Shown here: piece after piece, positions 8,639-15,640 of the stretch
Numbering within the stretch: the first letter of the stretch is position 1
Layout of the letters: each line of letters opens with the position of its first letter
The notes under the pieces: model-generated
Databases searched by the model: none
What the model was told of the DNA's origin: nothing
What the model saw: the letters and a program-made list of their open reading frames with translations, nothing else
DNA from: Streptomyces triticirhizae
GTDB taxonomy: Bacteria; Actinomycetota; Actinomycetes; Streptomycetales; Streptomycetaceae
DNA length: 38,495 nucleotides
Reading direction: 5' to 3'
Assembly: GCF_003696235.1 (NCBI RefSeq)
Contig: NZ_RFFJ01000038.1
Coordinates: forward strand, 1 to 38,495
Program-made: the position numbers and the translations under genes

Positions 8639-9145
8639 GTGACGGACACCACCTCAGCCCCCGCCGAGGAGACCGACGAGCTGACCCTCCTGGAGCAGGA
8701 GGGCGAGATCGCGGCGGACTACCTGGAGGGGTTGCTGGACATCGCCGACCTGGACGGCGACATCGACATGGATGTCGAGGGGGATCGGGCGGCGGTCTCG
8801 ATCGTCTCGGATGGCCCGTCGCGCGATCTCCAGAAGCTGGTGGGCCGGGACGGCGAGGTGTTGGAGGCGCTCCAGGAGCTGACCCGGCTCGCGGTGCACC
8901 GGGAGACCGGCGAACGGAGCCGGCTGATGCTGGACATCTCCGGGTTCCGCGCCCGCAAGCGGGAGAAGCTGACCGCGCTGGGCACCCAGACGGCGCAGCA
9001 GGTGAAGGACTCCGGCGAGCCCGTGAAGCTCCAGCCGATGACGCCCTTCGAGCGCAAGGTCGTGCATGACGCGGTCGCTGCGGCCGGCCTGCGGAGCGAG
9101 TCCGAGGGCGAGGAGCCGCAGCGGCGCGTGGTCGTTCTGCCGTGA
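8639..9145 (+). CDS. jag: Jag/KhpB family KH-R3H RNA-binding protein
   Basis: The 168-residue protein has an acidic N-terminus, then a KH-like domain around residues 30-95 (with VGRDGEVLEALQELTRLAVH). A C-terminal R3H-type segment around 100-165 follows (RKREKLTALG and MTPFERKVVHDAVA, with R and H in the expected places). Proteins of this kind bind RNA and are linked to cell-wall growth control in Gram-positive bacteria. It lacks the long N-terminal Jag domain of Firmicutes, as is usual in actinobacteria. It starts at GTG 8639, 14 bp after yidC, and its stop overlaps rsmG by 4 bp. Confidence 0.9.
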   Translation: MTDTTSAPAEETDELTLLEQEGEIAADYLEGLLDIADLDGDIDMDVEGDRAAVSIVSDGPSRDLQKLVGRDGEVLEALQELTRLAVHRETGERSRLMLDISGFRARKREKLTALGTQTAQQVKDSGEPVKLQPMTPFERKVVHDAVAAAGLRSESEGEEPQRRVVVLP

Positions 9146-9879
9146 CCCAGGACCGTGCCGTGGAGGCGACGCTTCCCGAACCTCCGGAGGCCGCGCGGAA
9201 GGTCTTCGGCGAGCGTCTGGGCGACGCCGTTCGCTATGCCGAGCTGCTGGCCGACATCGGGGTGGGCCGTGGGCTGATCGGCCCCCGCGAGGTGCCCCGG
9301 CTGTGGGAACGCCACCTGCTGAACTGCGCCGTGCTCTCCGAGGTGGTGCCCGAGGAGGTCACGGTCTGCGATGTGGGCTCCGGGGCCGGTCTCCCCGGCA
9401 TCCCGCTCGCCCTGGTGCGGCCCGACCTCCGGATCACCCTGCTGGAACCGCTGCTGCGACGCATCAACTTCCTGGGCGAGGTGGTCGAGCTGCTCGGCCT
9501 GGAGGACCAGGTGTCCCTGGTCCGGGGCAGGGCCGAGGAGGTGCTGCCGACCTTCACCCCCGTCCATGTGGTGACGGCCCGCGCGGTCGCGCCTCTGGAC
9601 CGGCTGGCCGGCTGGGGCGTTCCGCTGCTGCGCCCCTACGGCGAGATGCTGGCCATCAAGGGCGAGACCGCCGAGGAGGAGCTGAAGGCCGCCCGGGGGG
9701 CGCTGGCCAAGCTCGGCATGGTGCGGAGTTCCGTGCTCCACGCGGGAGTTGGCGTGGTCGACCCGCCCTCCACCGTGGTGCGCGTCGAGGTCGGGGAGAG
9801 CCCGGGCGGGGTGCGGTTCGCCGCCAAGCGCGCCAAGGCCGCTCGGCGCGGCGGCTCCAGCCGGCGCCCCCGCCGCTGA
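9142..9879 (+). CDS. rsmG: 16S rRNA (guanine-N7) methyltransferase RsmG
   Basis: RsmG (GidB) methylates N7 of G527 in 16S rRNA using S-adenosylmethionine; its loss gives low-level streptomycin resistance in Streptomyces. The 245-residue protein has the SAM-binding motif VCDVGSGAGLPGIPLAL at about residues 74-90, preceded by the family's LWERHLLNC. The C-terminal 40 residues are basic and of low complexity. It starts at GTG 9142, overlapping the jag stop (GTGA), so it is translationally coupled. It is the last gene before the parS/parA region. Confidence 0.95.
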   Translation: MTQDRAVEATLPEPPEAARKVFGERLGDAVRYAELLADIGVGRGLIGPREVPRLWERHLLNCAVLSEVVPEEVTVCDVGSGAGLPGIPLALVRPDLRITLLEPLLRRINFLGEVVELLGLEDQVSLVRGRAEEVLPTFTPVHVVTARAVAPLDRLAGWGVPLLRPYGEMLAIKGETAEEELKAARGALAKLGMVRSSVLHAGVGVVDPPSTVVRVEVGESPGGVRFAAKRAKAARRGGSSRRPRR

Positions 9880-10188
9880 CCGTTCCGCGCCCGGCGCCGG
9901 CCGAACGCGGGGCGCCGTGCGGTGCCGTTCCCGTTCGCCCGAAGCGACGGTCATCCGGGGCAATTGGCCGTGGGCGGAGTGTCCTGCCGAGCCCCGGAGT
10001 TGAGCGTGGGCATCGTGTTTCACGTGAAACGCCGCTCGCTGCTCCAGGGAATCATCAGCCGTGGGCGCGCGACTGCCGAGCCGCGCGCCCGTCGTCCCCG
10101 AACGTCACTCCAAAGTGGGGCGCCTGTATCCACAGAGGGCCCTTCATCCACAGGTAAGCGGTCCTCGCTGGTTCGCAACCCCCGAGAC
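9880..10188. other. rsmG-parA intergenic region with parS and two DnaA-box-like sites
   Basis: This 309-bp gap holds a perfect parS at 10017-10030 and, further on, two same-direction DnaA-box-like 9-mers: GTATCCACA (10126-10134) and TCATCCACA (10144-10152). The parA frame stays open through the gap back to 9922, but that extension encodes the parS sequence and looks nothing like a ParA N-terminus, so I treat it as leader. I see no small gene. Confidence 0.6.
10017..10030. other. parS centromere site 1
   Basis: Perfect 14-bp palindrome GTTTCACGTGAAAC, the streptomycete ParB binding site. It is located 159 bp upstream of the parA start and is the closest copy to dnaA in the window. Confidence 0.97.
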
Positions 10189-11247
10189 ATGGCAGGCTTT
10201 GACTCCACAGAGGCTGTGCGTGTCGAGGAGAGTGAACCATTGCGGTCCGACGCCAACACTGCTGGGCCGACGGCCGATCCGGTCCCGGGCCCTCGGTCCG
10301 AACCGACGGACGCTCCGGGCGGTGCCGTTGATATTGCGACCAGTGCTCCGCCGCCCGCCGACGGGGCACCCATCGCCCGGGCCGCGCAGCAGGCCATCGC
10401 CGCCATGCACATCTCCGGCGGCGCGCTGCCCCGGCCGGCCGAGACCCGGATCATGGTGGTCGCCAACCAGAAGGGCGGGGTCGGGAAGACCACCACAACG
10501 GTCAATCTGGCGGCCTCACTTGCCCTCCACGGCGCCCGCGTTCTGGTGATCGACCTCGACCCTCAGGGCAACGCCTCCACGGCGCTCGGGATCGACCACC
10601 ACGCCGAGGTGCCCTCGATCTACGACGTGCTGGTCGAGAGCAAGCCGCTCGCCGATGTGGTGCAGCCGGTGCGCGATGTGGAGGGGCTCTTCTGCGCTCC
10701 CGCCACGATCGACCTGGCCGGCGCCGAGATCGAGCTGGTCTCCGTGGTCGCCAGGGAGAGCCGCCTGCAACGGGCCATCAGTTCCTATGAACAGCCGCTC
10801 GACTATGTGCTGATCGACTGCCCGCCCTCCCTGGGGCTGCTGACGGTCAACGCGTTGGTGGCCGGCGCCGAGGTGGTCATCCCCATCCAGTGCGAGTACT
10901 ACGCGCTGGAGGGCCTCGGCCAACTCCTGCGCAATGTCGAGCTGGTGCGCGGCCATCTCAACCCGAGACTGCATGTCTCCACGATTCTGCTCACCATGTA
11001 CGACGGCCGGACACGGCTGGCCTCCCAGGTCGCGGAGGAGGTGCGGAGCCACTTCGGCAACGAGGTGCTGCGCACCAACATCCCGCGCTCGGTGCGCATC
11101 TCCGAGGCCCCCAGCTATGGGCAGACCGTCCTCACCTACGACCCGGGCTCCAGCGGTTCGCTCTCCTATCTGGAGGCGGCCCGGGAGATCGCGCTCCGTG
11201 GCGCGATCCCGCAGCAGGAACAGCACAACCCGGAGGGGGCTCAGTGA
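10189..11247 (+). CDS. parA: Chromosome partitioning ATPase ParA (Soj)
   Basis: ParA is a Walker-type ATPase that with ParB and parS segregates and positions chromosome origins; in Streptomyces it also acts in sporulation septation and tip growth. The 352-residue product has a 75-residue disordered Pro/Ala-rich N-terminus, then [20 protein letters not shown] with the deviant Walker A KGGVGKT at residues 95-101. [11 protein letters not shown] and [18 protein letters not shown] are switch motifs. ATG 10189 is the most plausible start, although its Shine-Dalgarno is weak and a later start is possible. The stop overlaps parB by 4 bp. Confidence 0.93.
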   Translation: MAGFDSTEAVRVEESEPLRSDANTAGPTADPVPGPRSEPTDAPGGAVDIATSAPPPADGAPIARAAQQAIAAMHISGGALPRPAETRIMVVANQKGGVGKTTTTVNLAASLALHGARVLVIDLDPQGNASTALGIDHHAEVPSIYDVLVESKPLADVVQPVRDVEGLFCAPATIDLAGAEIELVSVVARESRLQRAISSYEQPLDYVLIDCPPSLGLLTVNALVAGAEVVIPIQCEYYALEGLGQLLRNVELVRGHLNPRLHVSTILLTMYDGRTRLASQVAEEVRSHFGNEVLRTNIPRSVRISEAPSYGQTVLTYDPGSSGSLSYLEAAREIALRGAIPQQEQHNPEGAQ

Positions 11248-12371
11248 GCGAGCGACGTAGAGGACTGGGCCGAGGGCTGGGCGCGCTGATCCCGGCGGCG
11301 CCCAAGAGCGCGGAGGAGCCCGCCGAGAGCGACAAGGGAAGCGCGGTATCGCCCAGCGCCGTCCCGCTGTTGACGGCCGAGCGCGGCATCGCGGTGCCGA
11401 CCGCGCCGGAGCGCGGGCGCAGGACGGTGGCCGAGCAGGCCCCCGCCCCGCCGGCGGCGGAGGGCGGGGGCGAGCAGCCGCAGGAGGTCTCGGGCGCGCA
11501 CTTCGCGGAGTTGCCCATCGACTCCATCACGCCCAACCCGCGCCAGCCGCGCGAGGTCTTCGACGAGGACGCCCTCGCCGAACTGGTCACCTCCATCAAG
11601 GAGGTGGGTCTGCTCCAGCCGGTGGTGGTGCGTCGACTCTCCGGGGACCGCTATGAGTTGATCATGGGGGAGCGCCGCTGGCGCGCCTGTCGTGAGGCCG
11701 GCCTGGAGGCGATCCCCGCGATCGTCCGGGCGACCGAGGACGACAAGATGCTGCTGGACGCGCTCCTGGAGAACCTCCACCGCGCCCAGCTCAATCCCCT
11801 CGAAGAGGCCGCCGCCTACGACCAGTTGCTCAGGGACTTCAAGTGCACCCATGACGAGCTGGCCGACCGGATCGGGCGGTCGCGGCCCCAGGTGTCCAAC
11901 ACCCTGCGGCTGCTTCGGCTCTCACCGGCGGTGCAGCGGCGGGTGGCGGCCGGGGTGCTCTCGGCCGGACATGCGCGGGCGCTCCTCTCCGTCGAGGACC
12001 CAGACGAGCAGAACAAGCTCGCCCTGCGGATCGTGGCCGAGGGGCTGTCGGTGCGCGCGGTGGAGGAGATCGTCACCCTCCAGAGCGACAGCAAGAAGAA
12101 GAGCACCCGGGCCAGGGGGCCCAGGGCCGGGAAGCGGATCGCCCCGGCGCTCGACACCCTGGCGCACCGGCTCTCGGATCGCTTCGAGACCCGGGTGAAG
12201 GTGGACCTGGGGCAGAAGAAGGGCAAGATCGTCGTCGAGTTCGCCTCGATAGAGGATCTGGAGCGCATCCTGGGGCAGTTGGCCCCAGGCGAGGGGCCGG
12301 TGCTGGAGCAGCGGGCCCAGGACGAGGAGCAGCAGCCGGGCGAGGCCGAGAGCGACTCGTTGGACGGTTGA
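11244..12371 (+). CDS. parB: Chromosome partitioning protein ParB (Spo0J)
   Basis: ParB binds parS and spreads as a CTP-dependent clamp to form the origin segregation complex. The 375-residue protein begins [20 protein letters not shown], the typical ParA-interacting N-terminus. It then has a disordered linker, the CTP-binding region with [17 protein letters not shown] and [16 protein letters not shown], the helix-turn-helix [15 protein letters not shown] for parS, and a C-terminal dimerisation domain. The start is GTG 11244, inside the parA stop (GTGA). The gene converges on trxA across a palindrome that contains parS site 2. Confidence 0.96.
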   Translation: MSERRRGLGRGLGALIPAAPKSAEEPAESDKGSAVSPSAVPLLTAERGIAVPTAPERGRRTVAEQAPAPPAAEGGGEQPQEVSGAHFAELPIDSITPNPRQPREVFDEDALAELVTSIKEVGLLQPVVVRRLSGDRYELIMGERRWRACREAGLEAIPAIVRATEDDKMLLDALLENLHRAQLNPLEEAAAYDQLLRDFKCTHDELADRIGRSRPQVSNTLRLLRLSPAVQRRVAAGVLSAGHARALLSVEDPDEQNKLALRIVAEGLSVRAVEEIVTLQSDSKKKSTRARGPRAGKRIAPALDTLAHRLSDRFETRVKVDLGQKKGKIVVEFASIEDLERILGQLAPGEGPVLEQRAQDEEQQPGEAESDSLDG

Positions 12372-12400
12372 CCGGCCTCCTTCCCGGCGATCGGCAGAGC

Positions 12401-12440
12401 GAAGGGCCGTGGCGTTTCACGTGAAACACCACGGCCCTTC
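12401..12440. terminator. Convergent parB/trxA terminator palindrome with parS at its apex
   Basis: GAAGGGCCGTGG (12401-12412) and CCACGGCCCTTC (12429-12440) are perfect 12-base arms. Inside them lies parS, itself palindromic, so each half is a 20-base arm with one C-A mismatch. The element sits 29 bp after parB and 18 bp after the trxA stop, where a bidirectional terminator is expected. Confidence 0.8.
12414..12427. other. parS centromere site 2
   Basis: Perfect GTTTCACGTGAAAC in the 87-bp gap between the convergent parB and trxA genes. It forms the centre of a 40-bp palindrome. Confidence 0.97.
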
Positions 12441-12458
12441 GGTCGTTCCGAGCGTCGC

Positions 12459-12788
12459 TCAGGCGATGAACTCGGTGAGGTCTCGCTCGATGGCCGCCTT
12501 GGGCTTGGCGCCGACGATGGTCTTGACGACGTCACCGCCCTTGTAGACGTTCATGGTCGGGATCGAGAGGATGCCGTACTTCGACGCCGTGGCCGGGTTC
12601 TCGTCGATGTTGAGCTTGACGACGGTGATCTTGTCGGCGTGCTCGGCGGCGATCGCCTCCAGGGCCGGGGCGACCTGACGGCAGGGGCCGCACCACTCGG
12701 CCCAGAAGTCGACCAGCACGGGCTTGTCGCTCTGGAGAACCTTCTCTTCGAAGTCGGCGTCGGTGGCGGTCACGGTGGCGCCAGCCAT
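12459..12788 (-). CDS. trxA: Thioredoxin
   Basis: Thioredoxin reduces protein disulfides in the cytoplasm using electrons from thioredoxin reductase. The 109-residue product has the full fold and the active site WCGPC at residues 32-36 in VDFWAEWCGPCRQVAP. The cis-proline segment SIPTMNVYKGG also fits the family. It follows trxB by 51 bp and probably shares its transcript, so expression should follow the sigma-R-like promoter ahead of trxB. An ATG at 12788 follows the purine-rich AAAGGAG. Confidence 0.97.
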   Translation of the reverse strand: MAGATVTATDADFEEKVLQSDKPVLVDFWAEWCGPCRQVAPALEAIAAEHADKITVVKLNIDENPATASKYGILSIPTMNVYKGGDVVKTIVGAKPKAAIERDLTEFIA

Positions 12789-12839
12789 GGTGCATCTCCT
12801 TTGTTGGGAACCTGGGGATCTCGGAGGGCTTGCGGTCTC

Positions 12840-13808
12840 TCAGACCTGGGCTTCCGAGGTTACGGACGCGGCATCGGCCAGCGCCGCGAGATAGCGCTCG
12901 GCGTCCAGCGCCGCCGAGCAGCCGGTGCCGGCGGCGGTGATCGCCTGGCGGTAGGTGTGGTCCACTACATCACCAGCGGCGAACACACCCGGGACATTGG
13001 TGCGCGTGCTGGGCGCGTCCACCGCGATGTAGCCCTCGTCGTCCAACTCCAGCACGCCCTTGAAGAGTTCGACACGCGGGTCGTGGCCGATGGCCACGAA
13101 GAGACCGGTGACCGGAAGCTCCGACTTCTCGTCGGTGCTGGTGTTCCGCACGACGAGACCAGAGACCTTGCCCTCCGCGCCCTGGATCTCCGCCACCTCG
13201 CTGTCCCAGAGGAACTCGATCTTCGGGTCGGCGAAGGCGCGCTCCTGCATGGCCTTGGAGGCGCGCAGCGTGTCCCGGCGGTGGATGACGGTGACCTTCC
13301 GCGCGAACCGGCTCAGGAAGGTGGCCTCCTCCATGGCGGTGTCTCCGCCGCCAACCACGGCGATGTCCTGCTCGCGGAAGAAGAAGCCGTCACAGGTGGC
13401 GCAGTAGGAGACCCCGCGACCGGAGAGCTGGTCCTCGTTGGGCAGCCCCAGCTTCCGGTGCTGGGAACCGGTGGCGACGATGATCGCCCTGGCACGGTGG
13501 ACCGCGCCCGAGGTGTCGGTGACGGTCTTGACCTCGCCGCTGAGATCGACGGAGACGATGTCGTCCGGCACCAACTCGGCGCCGAAGCGCTCGGCCTGGG
13601 CGCGCATGTTGTCCATCAGGTCGGGACCCATGATCCCTTCCTGGAAGCCAGGGAAGTTCTCGACCTCGGTCGTGTTCATCAACGCGCCGCCGGCGGTGAC
13701 CGCGCCCTCGAAGACGAGCGGGTTGAGCGAGGCGCGTGCGGTGTAGAGCGCGGCGGTGTAGCCCGCAGGTCCGGAGCCGATGATGATCACGTTGCGGACG
13801 TCGCTCAC
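12840..13808 (-). CDS. trxB: Thioredoxin reductase
   Basis: TrxB transfers electrons from NADPH through FAD to thioredoxin. The 322-residue product has the FAD-binding [11 protein letters not shown] near the N-terminus, the redox-active CATC at residues 136-139, and the NADPH-binding [10 protein letters not shown] at about 153-162. The C-terminal FAD motif VFAAGDVVD is also present. The frame is open back to 13892, but GTG 13808 with a GGAAG Shine-Dalgarno gives the standard start [16 protein letters not shown]. The upstream extension would read through the promoter. Confidence 0.97.
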   Translation of the reverse strand: MSDVRNVIIIGSGPAGYTAALYTARASLNPLVFEGAVTAGGALMNTTEVENFPGFQEGIMGPDLMDNMRAQAERFGAELVPDDIVSVDLSGEVKTVTDTSGAVHRARAIIVATGSQHRKLGLPNEDQLSGRGVSYCATCDGFFFREQDIAVVGGGDTAMEEATFLSRFARKVTVIHRRDTLRASKAMQERAFADPKIEFLWDSEVAEIQGAEGKVSGLVVRNTSTDEKSELPVTGLFVAIGHDPRVELFKGVLELDDEGYIAVDAPSTRTNVPGVFAAGDVVDHTYRQAITAAGTGCSAALDAERYLAALADAASVTSEAQV

Positions 13809-13868
13809 GGAATTCTTCCTTGTCTGGTGGTCTCTCACCCGGGACCCTGGCTGGGCCCTCAGTCGCTT

Positions 13869-13896
13869 AACGGTTCCCAGGGTCCCAGACATTCCC
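13869..13896 (-). promoter_or_regulatory. Sigma-R-type (thiol stress) promoter of trxBA
   Basis: On the minus strand GGGAAT (13896-13891) and CGTT (13872-13869) are separated by 18 bases. This matches the sigma-R promoter pattern GGAAT-N18/19-GTT known for disulfide-stress genes in Streptomyces, of which trxBA is a classic target. The element lies about 60 bp upstream of the trxB start. Confidence 0.75.
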
Positions 13897-14003
13897 AGGC
13901 CGTTGGCGCCCCCGGGGGACGTTCCTCGGATGCTGTTCCGGCCTGGAGGGCGCGCGACCGTGGGCCGCGAGAAGGAGACGCCGATCAGCCGGTCCGGGCG
14001 CCG

Positions 14004-14891
14004 CTACTCGCGGGGGTAGCTCTCCTCCAGCAGGATCTCCCCCGCGACCGGCGGAGTGGCGGAGACGCACTGGGCGTCCACCACATAGGCGGTCACCAAC
14101 TCCGGGTTCTCGCTGTGCGGGAAGACCACCAGATAGGCGTCGGTGCCGTTGTAGTCCTCCTCGTTGACCGCGAGCGGCTCCTCGGGGCGGCCGATCGCCT
14201 CGTCCACACAGGTGGGCATGTCGGAGAGCATGTGCACCTCACCCGAGCCTGGGTCCTCGGTGGCGCCCTCCGTCGGCTCCTCGCTGGGCGCACTGGTGGG
14301 CGAGGGCAGCGGCGTCGGAGGCTGCGTCTCGGGGAGGGGCTCCTGTTCCGACGAGGTCTCCTGCTCCTCGGAGGCCTCGGGGCTGTAGGAGTTCTCCAGC
14401 AGCTCGCGGACCTGGCCCTCCAGGGATTCCACCGGAGGCTCGGGTGCCCGCATCGCGCCGTCCTCGTCGGCGGGAGCGTCGGCCATGGAGCCACCGGCGT
14501 CGCTTCCACCGGACGAGCCCAGGGCCTCCAGCACCACCGCGCCGATGCCCACGGCCAGGGCCGCGCCGGCGGCGGCGAGCGCGAGGCGAGCCCGGGAGTG
14601 CCGTCGGGCGCTCCTCGCTGTTTCACGTGAAACGACGGGGGAGGGGCGCGCGTTGGCACGGGCCGCCTCGGCGGCGAGGGCGGCGTCGATGCGGAAGACA
14701 ACGTCGTCCGGGATGGGGCCCGGGTCGGTCTCCTCGTGCAGCGCCCGGCGCAGCGTCGCCAGTTCGCCGAGCGTTGCGGCGCAGGCGGCGCAGCGCGCCA
14801 GATGCTCGCGGAGACCGGTGGCCTCGGAGGGTGTCAGCAGATCCTCGTCCAGCGCCGCCAGCTCGGCGGGCTCGGGATGTGTCTCACTCAT
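14004..14891 (-). CDS. Membrane anti-sigma factor with zinc-finger motif (SigM partner)
   Basis: The 295-residue protein begins MSETHPEPAELAALDEDLLT and has an N-terminal zinc-finger anti-sigma motif HLARCAAC (His30, Cys34, Cys37). A cytoplasmic linker is followed by one transmembrane helix at about 101-124 (LALAAAGAALAVGIGAVVL). The extracellular part is rich in Glu, Pro, Ser and Thr, and then has a compact end containing two cysteines (MPTCVDEAIG and DAQCVSATPP) that could form a disulfide. It should hold the adjacent sigma factor at the membrane until a signal arrives. Its ATG overlaps the sigma-factor stop by 4 bp. The frame runs further upstream to 15050, but that part is within the sigma gene. 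A parS site lies in its linker, read as VSRET (87-91). Confidence 0.85.
   Translation of the reverse strand: MSETHPEPAELAALDEDLLTPSEATGLREHLARCAACAATLGELATLRRALHEETDPGPIPDDVVFRIDAALAAEAARANARPSPVVSRETARSARRHSRARLALAAAGAALAVGIGAVVLEALGSSGGSDAGGSMADAPADEDGAMRAPEPPVESLEGQVRELLENSYSPEASEEQETSSEQEPLPETQPPTPLPSPTSAPSEEPTEGATEDPGSGEVHMLSDMPTCVDEAIGRPEEPLAVNEEDYNGTDAYLVVFPHSENPELVTAYVVDAQCVSATPPVAGEILLEESYPRE
14620..14633. other. parS centromere site 3, inside the anti-sigma gene
   Basis: Perfect GTTTCACGTGAAAC within coding sequence. It is read on the minus strand as Val-Ser-Arg-Glu-Thr in the linker just before the transmembrane helix, where sequence constraint is probably low. Confidence 0.97.
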
Positions 14892-15577
14892 GTGCCCACC
14901 TCCTTCTCGGTGGCGCCGGGTGCTTCCCCGCCCCTCGGAGGTGGGACGGATGGACCTGGGGTCTGGTTCCTTGGCCCGTCCTCGTCCGGAGACGCCTTGG
15001 GATGAAGGTGGCGGAGCAGCGGCAGCAGCCGCGCCCTGCCACGGGCGCAACGGCTCTTGATGGTGCCCACGGGGGTCTCCAGGATGCGGGCGGCCTCCGC
15101 GACCGGATAGCCCTGCATGTCGACGAGGACCAGGGCGGCGCGCTGCTCCAACGGCAGCTCGGCGAGCGCCGATGTCAACTGGCGCCGCAGATCCTGACGT
15201 TCGGCCGGCGCCTCGGCGGACTCGTGGGGCTCCAGCAGGTCCTCCAGCCGCTCCGGTTCCGGCATGGGCGAGGTGCGGCGGCTCTGGGCCCGGCGCACCC
15301 GGTCCAGGCAGGCGTTCACCGTGATGCGGTGGAGCCAGGTGGTGACGGCCGAGTGCCCGCGAAAGGTGTGGGCCGAGCGATAGGCGGAGACAAAGGCGTC
15401 CTGAAGGGCGTCCGCCGCCTCCTCACGGTCGCCGAGGGTGCGCATCGCGACCCGCCAGAGGCGATCCCGATGGCGCCGCACCAACTCGGTGAACGCGTCC
15501 GGGTCCCCGGCCACATGGCTCGCCAGCAGCTCCTTGTCGGTGGCGACGGCAGGTTCGCTCGGAGCCTGACTGCTCAC
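14888..15577 (-). CDS. sigM: ECF RNA polymerase sigma factor, SigM-like
   Basis: This is a 229-residue extracytoplasmic-function sigma factor. Region 2 spans about 26-97, with the core-binding AADALQDAFVSAYRSAHTF and the -10-recognition segment STWLHRI-like TTWLHRITVNACLDRVRR. Region 4 spans about 130-185, with ELPLEQRAALVLVD and the helix-turn-helix PVAEAARILETPVGTIKSRC. A Pro/Gly-rich C-terminal tail is extra. The start is GTG 15577 behind GGGGAGG. The order sigma, anti-sigma, trxB, trxA matches the mycobacterial sigM locus, which is why I use that name; the regulon is unknown from sequence. Confidence 0.85.
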   Translation of the reverse strand: MSSQAPSEPAVATDKELLASHVAGDPDAFTELVRRHRDRLWRVAMRTLGDREEAADALQDAFVSAYRSAHTFRGHSAVTTWLHRITVNACLDRVRRAQSRRTSPMPEPERLEDLLEPHESAEAPAERQDLRRQLTSALAELPLEQRAALVLVDMQGYPVAEAARILETPVGTIKSRCARGRARLLPLLRHLHPKASPDEDGPRNQTPGPSVPPPRGGEAPGATEKEVGT

Positions 15578-15640
15578 GACGGAACCTCCCCTCTCCCCTC
15601 GGCCGCCGCGCCCGCACTGGCACGCGGTTCCCCGGACCGA

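Noticed and set aside
9922..10188. N-terminal extension of parA by 89 codons
   Set aside because: It would encode the parS palindrome and two DnaA-box-like sites, has no ParA-like sequence, and a start at 10189 is available.
15578..15640. GGGGAACC upstream of the ECF sigma gene as an autoregulatory promoter
   Set aside because: No matching -10 element (CGTC/CGTT) occurs 16-17 bases downstream.
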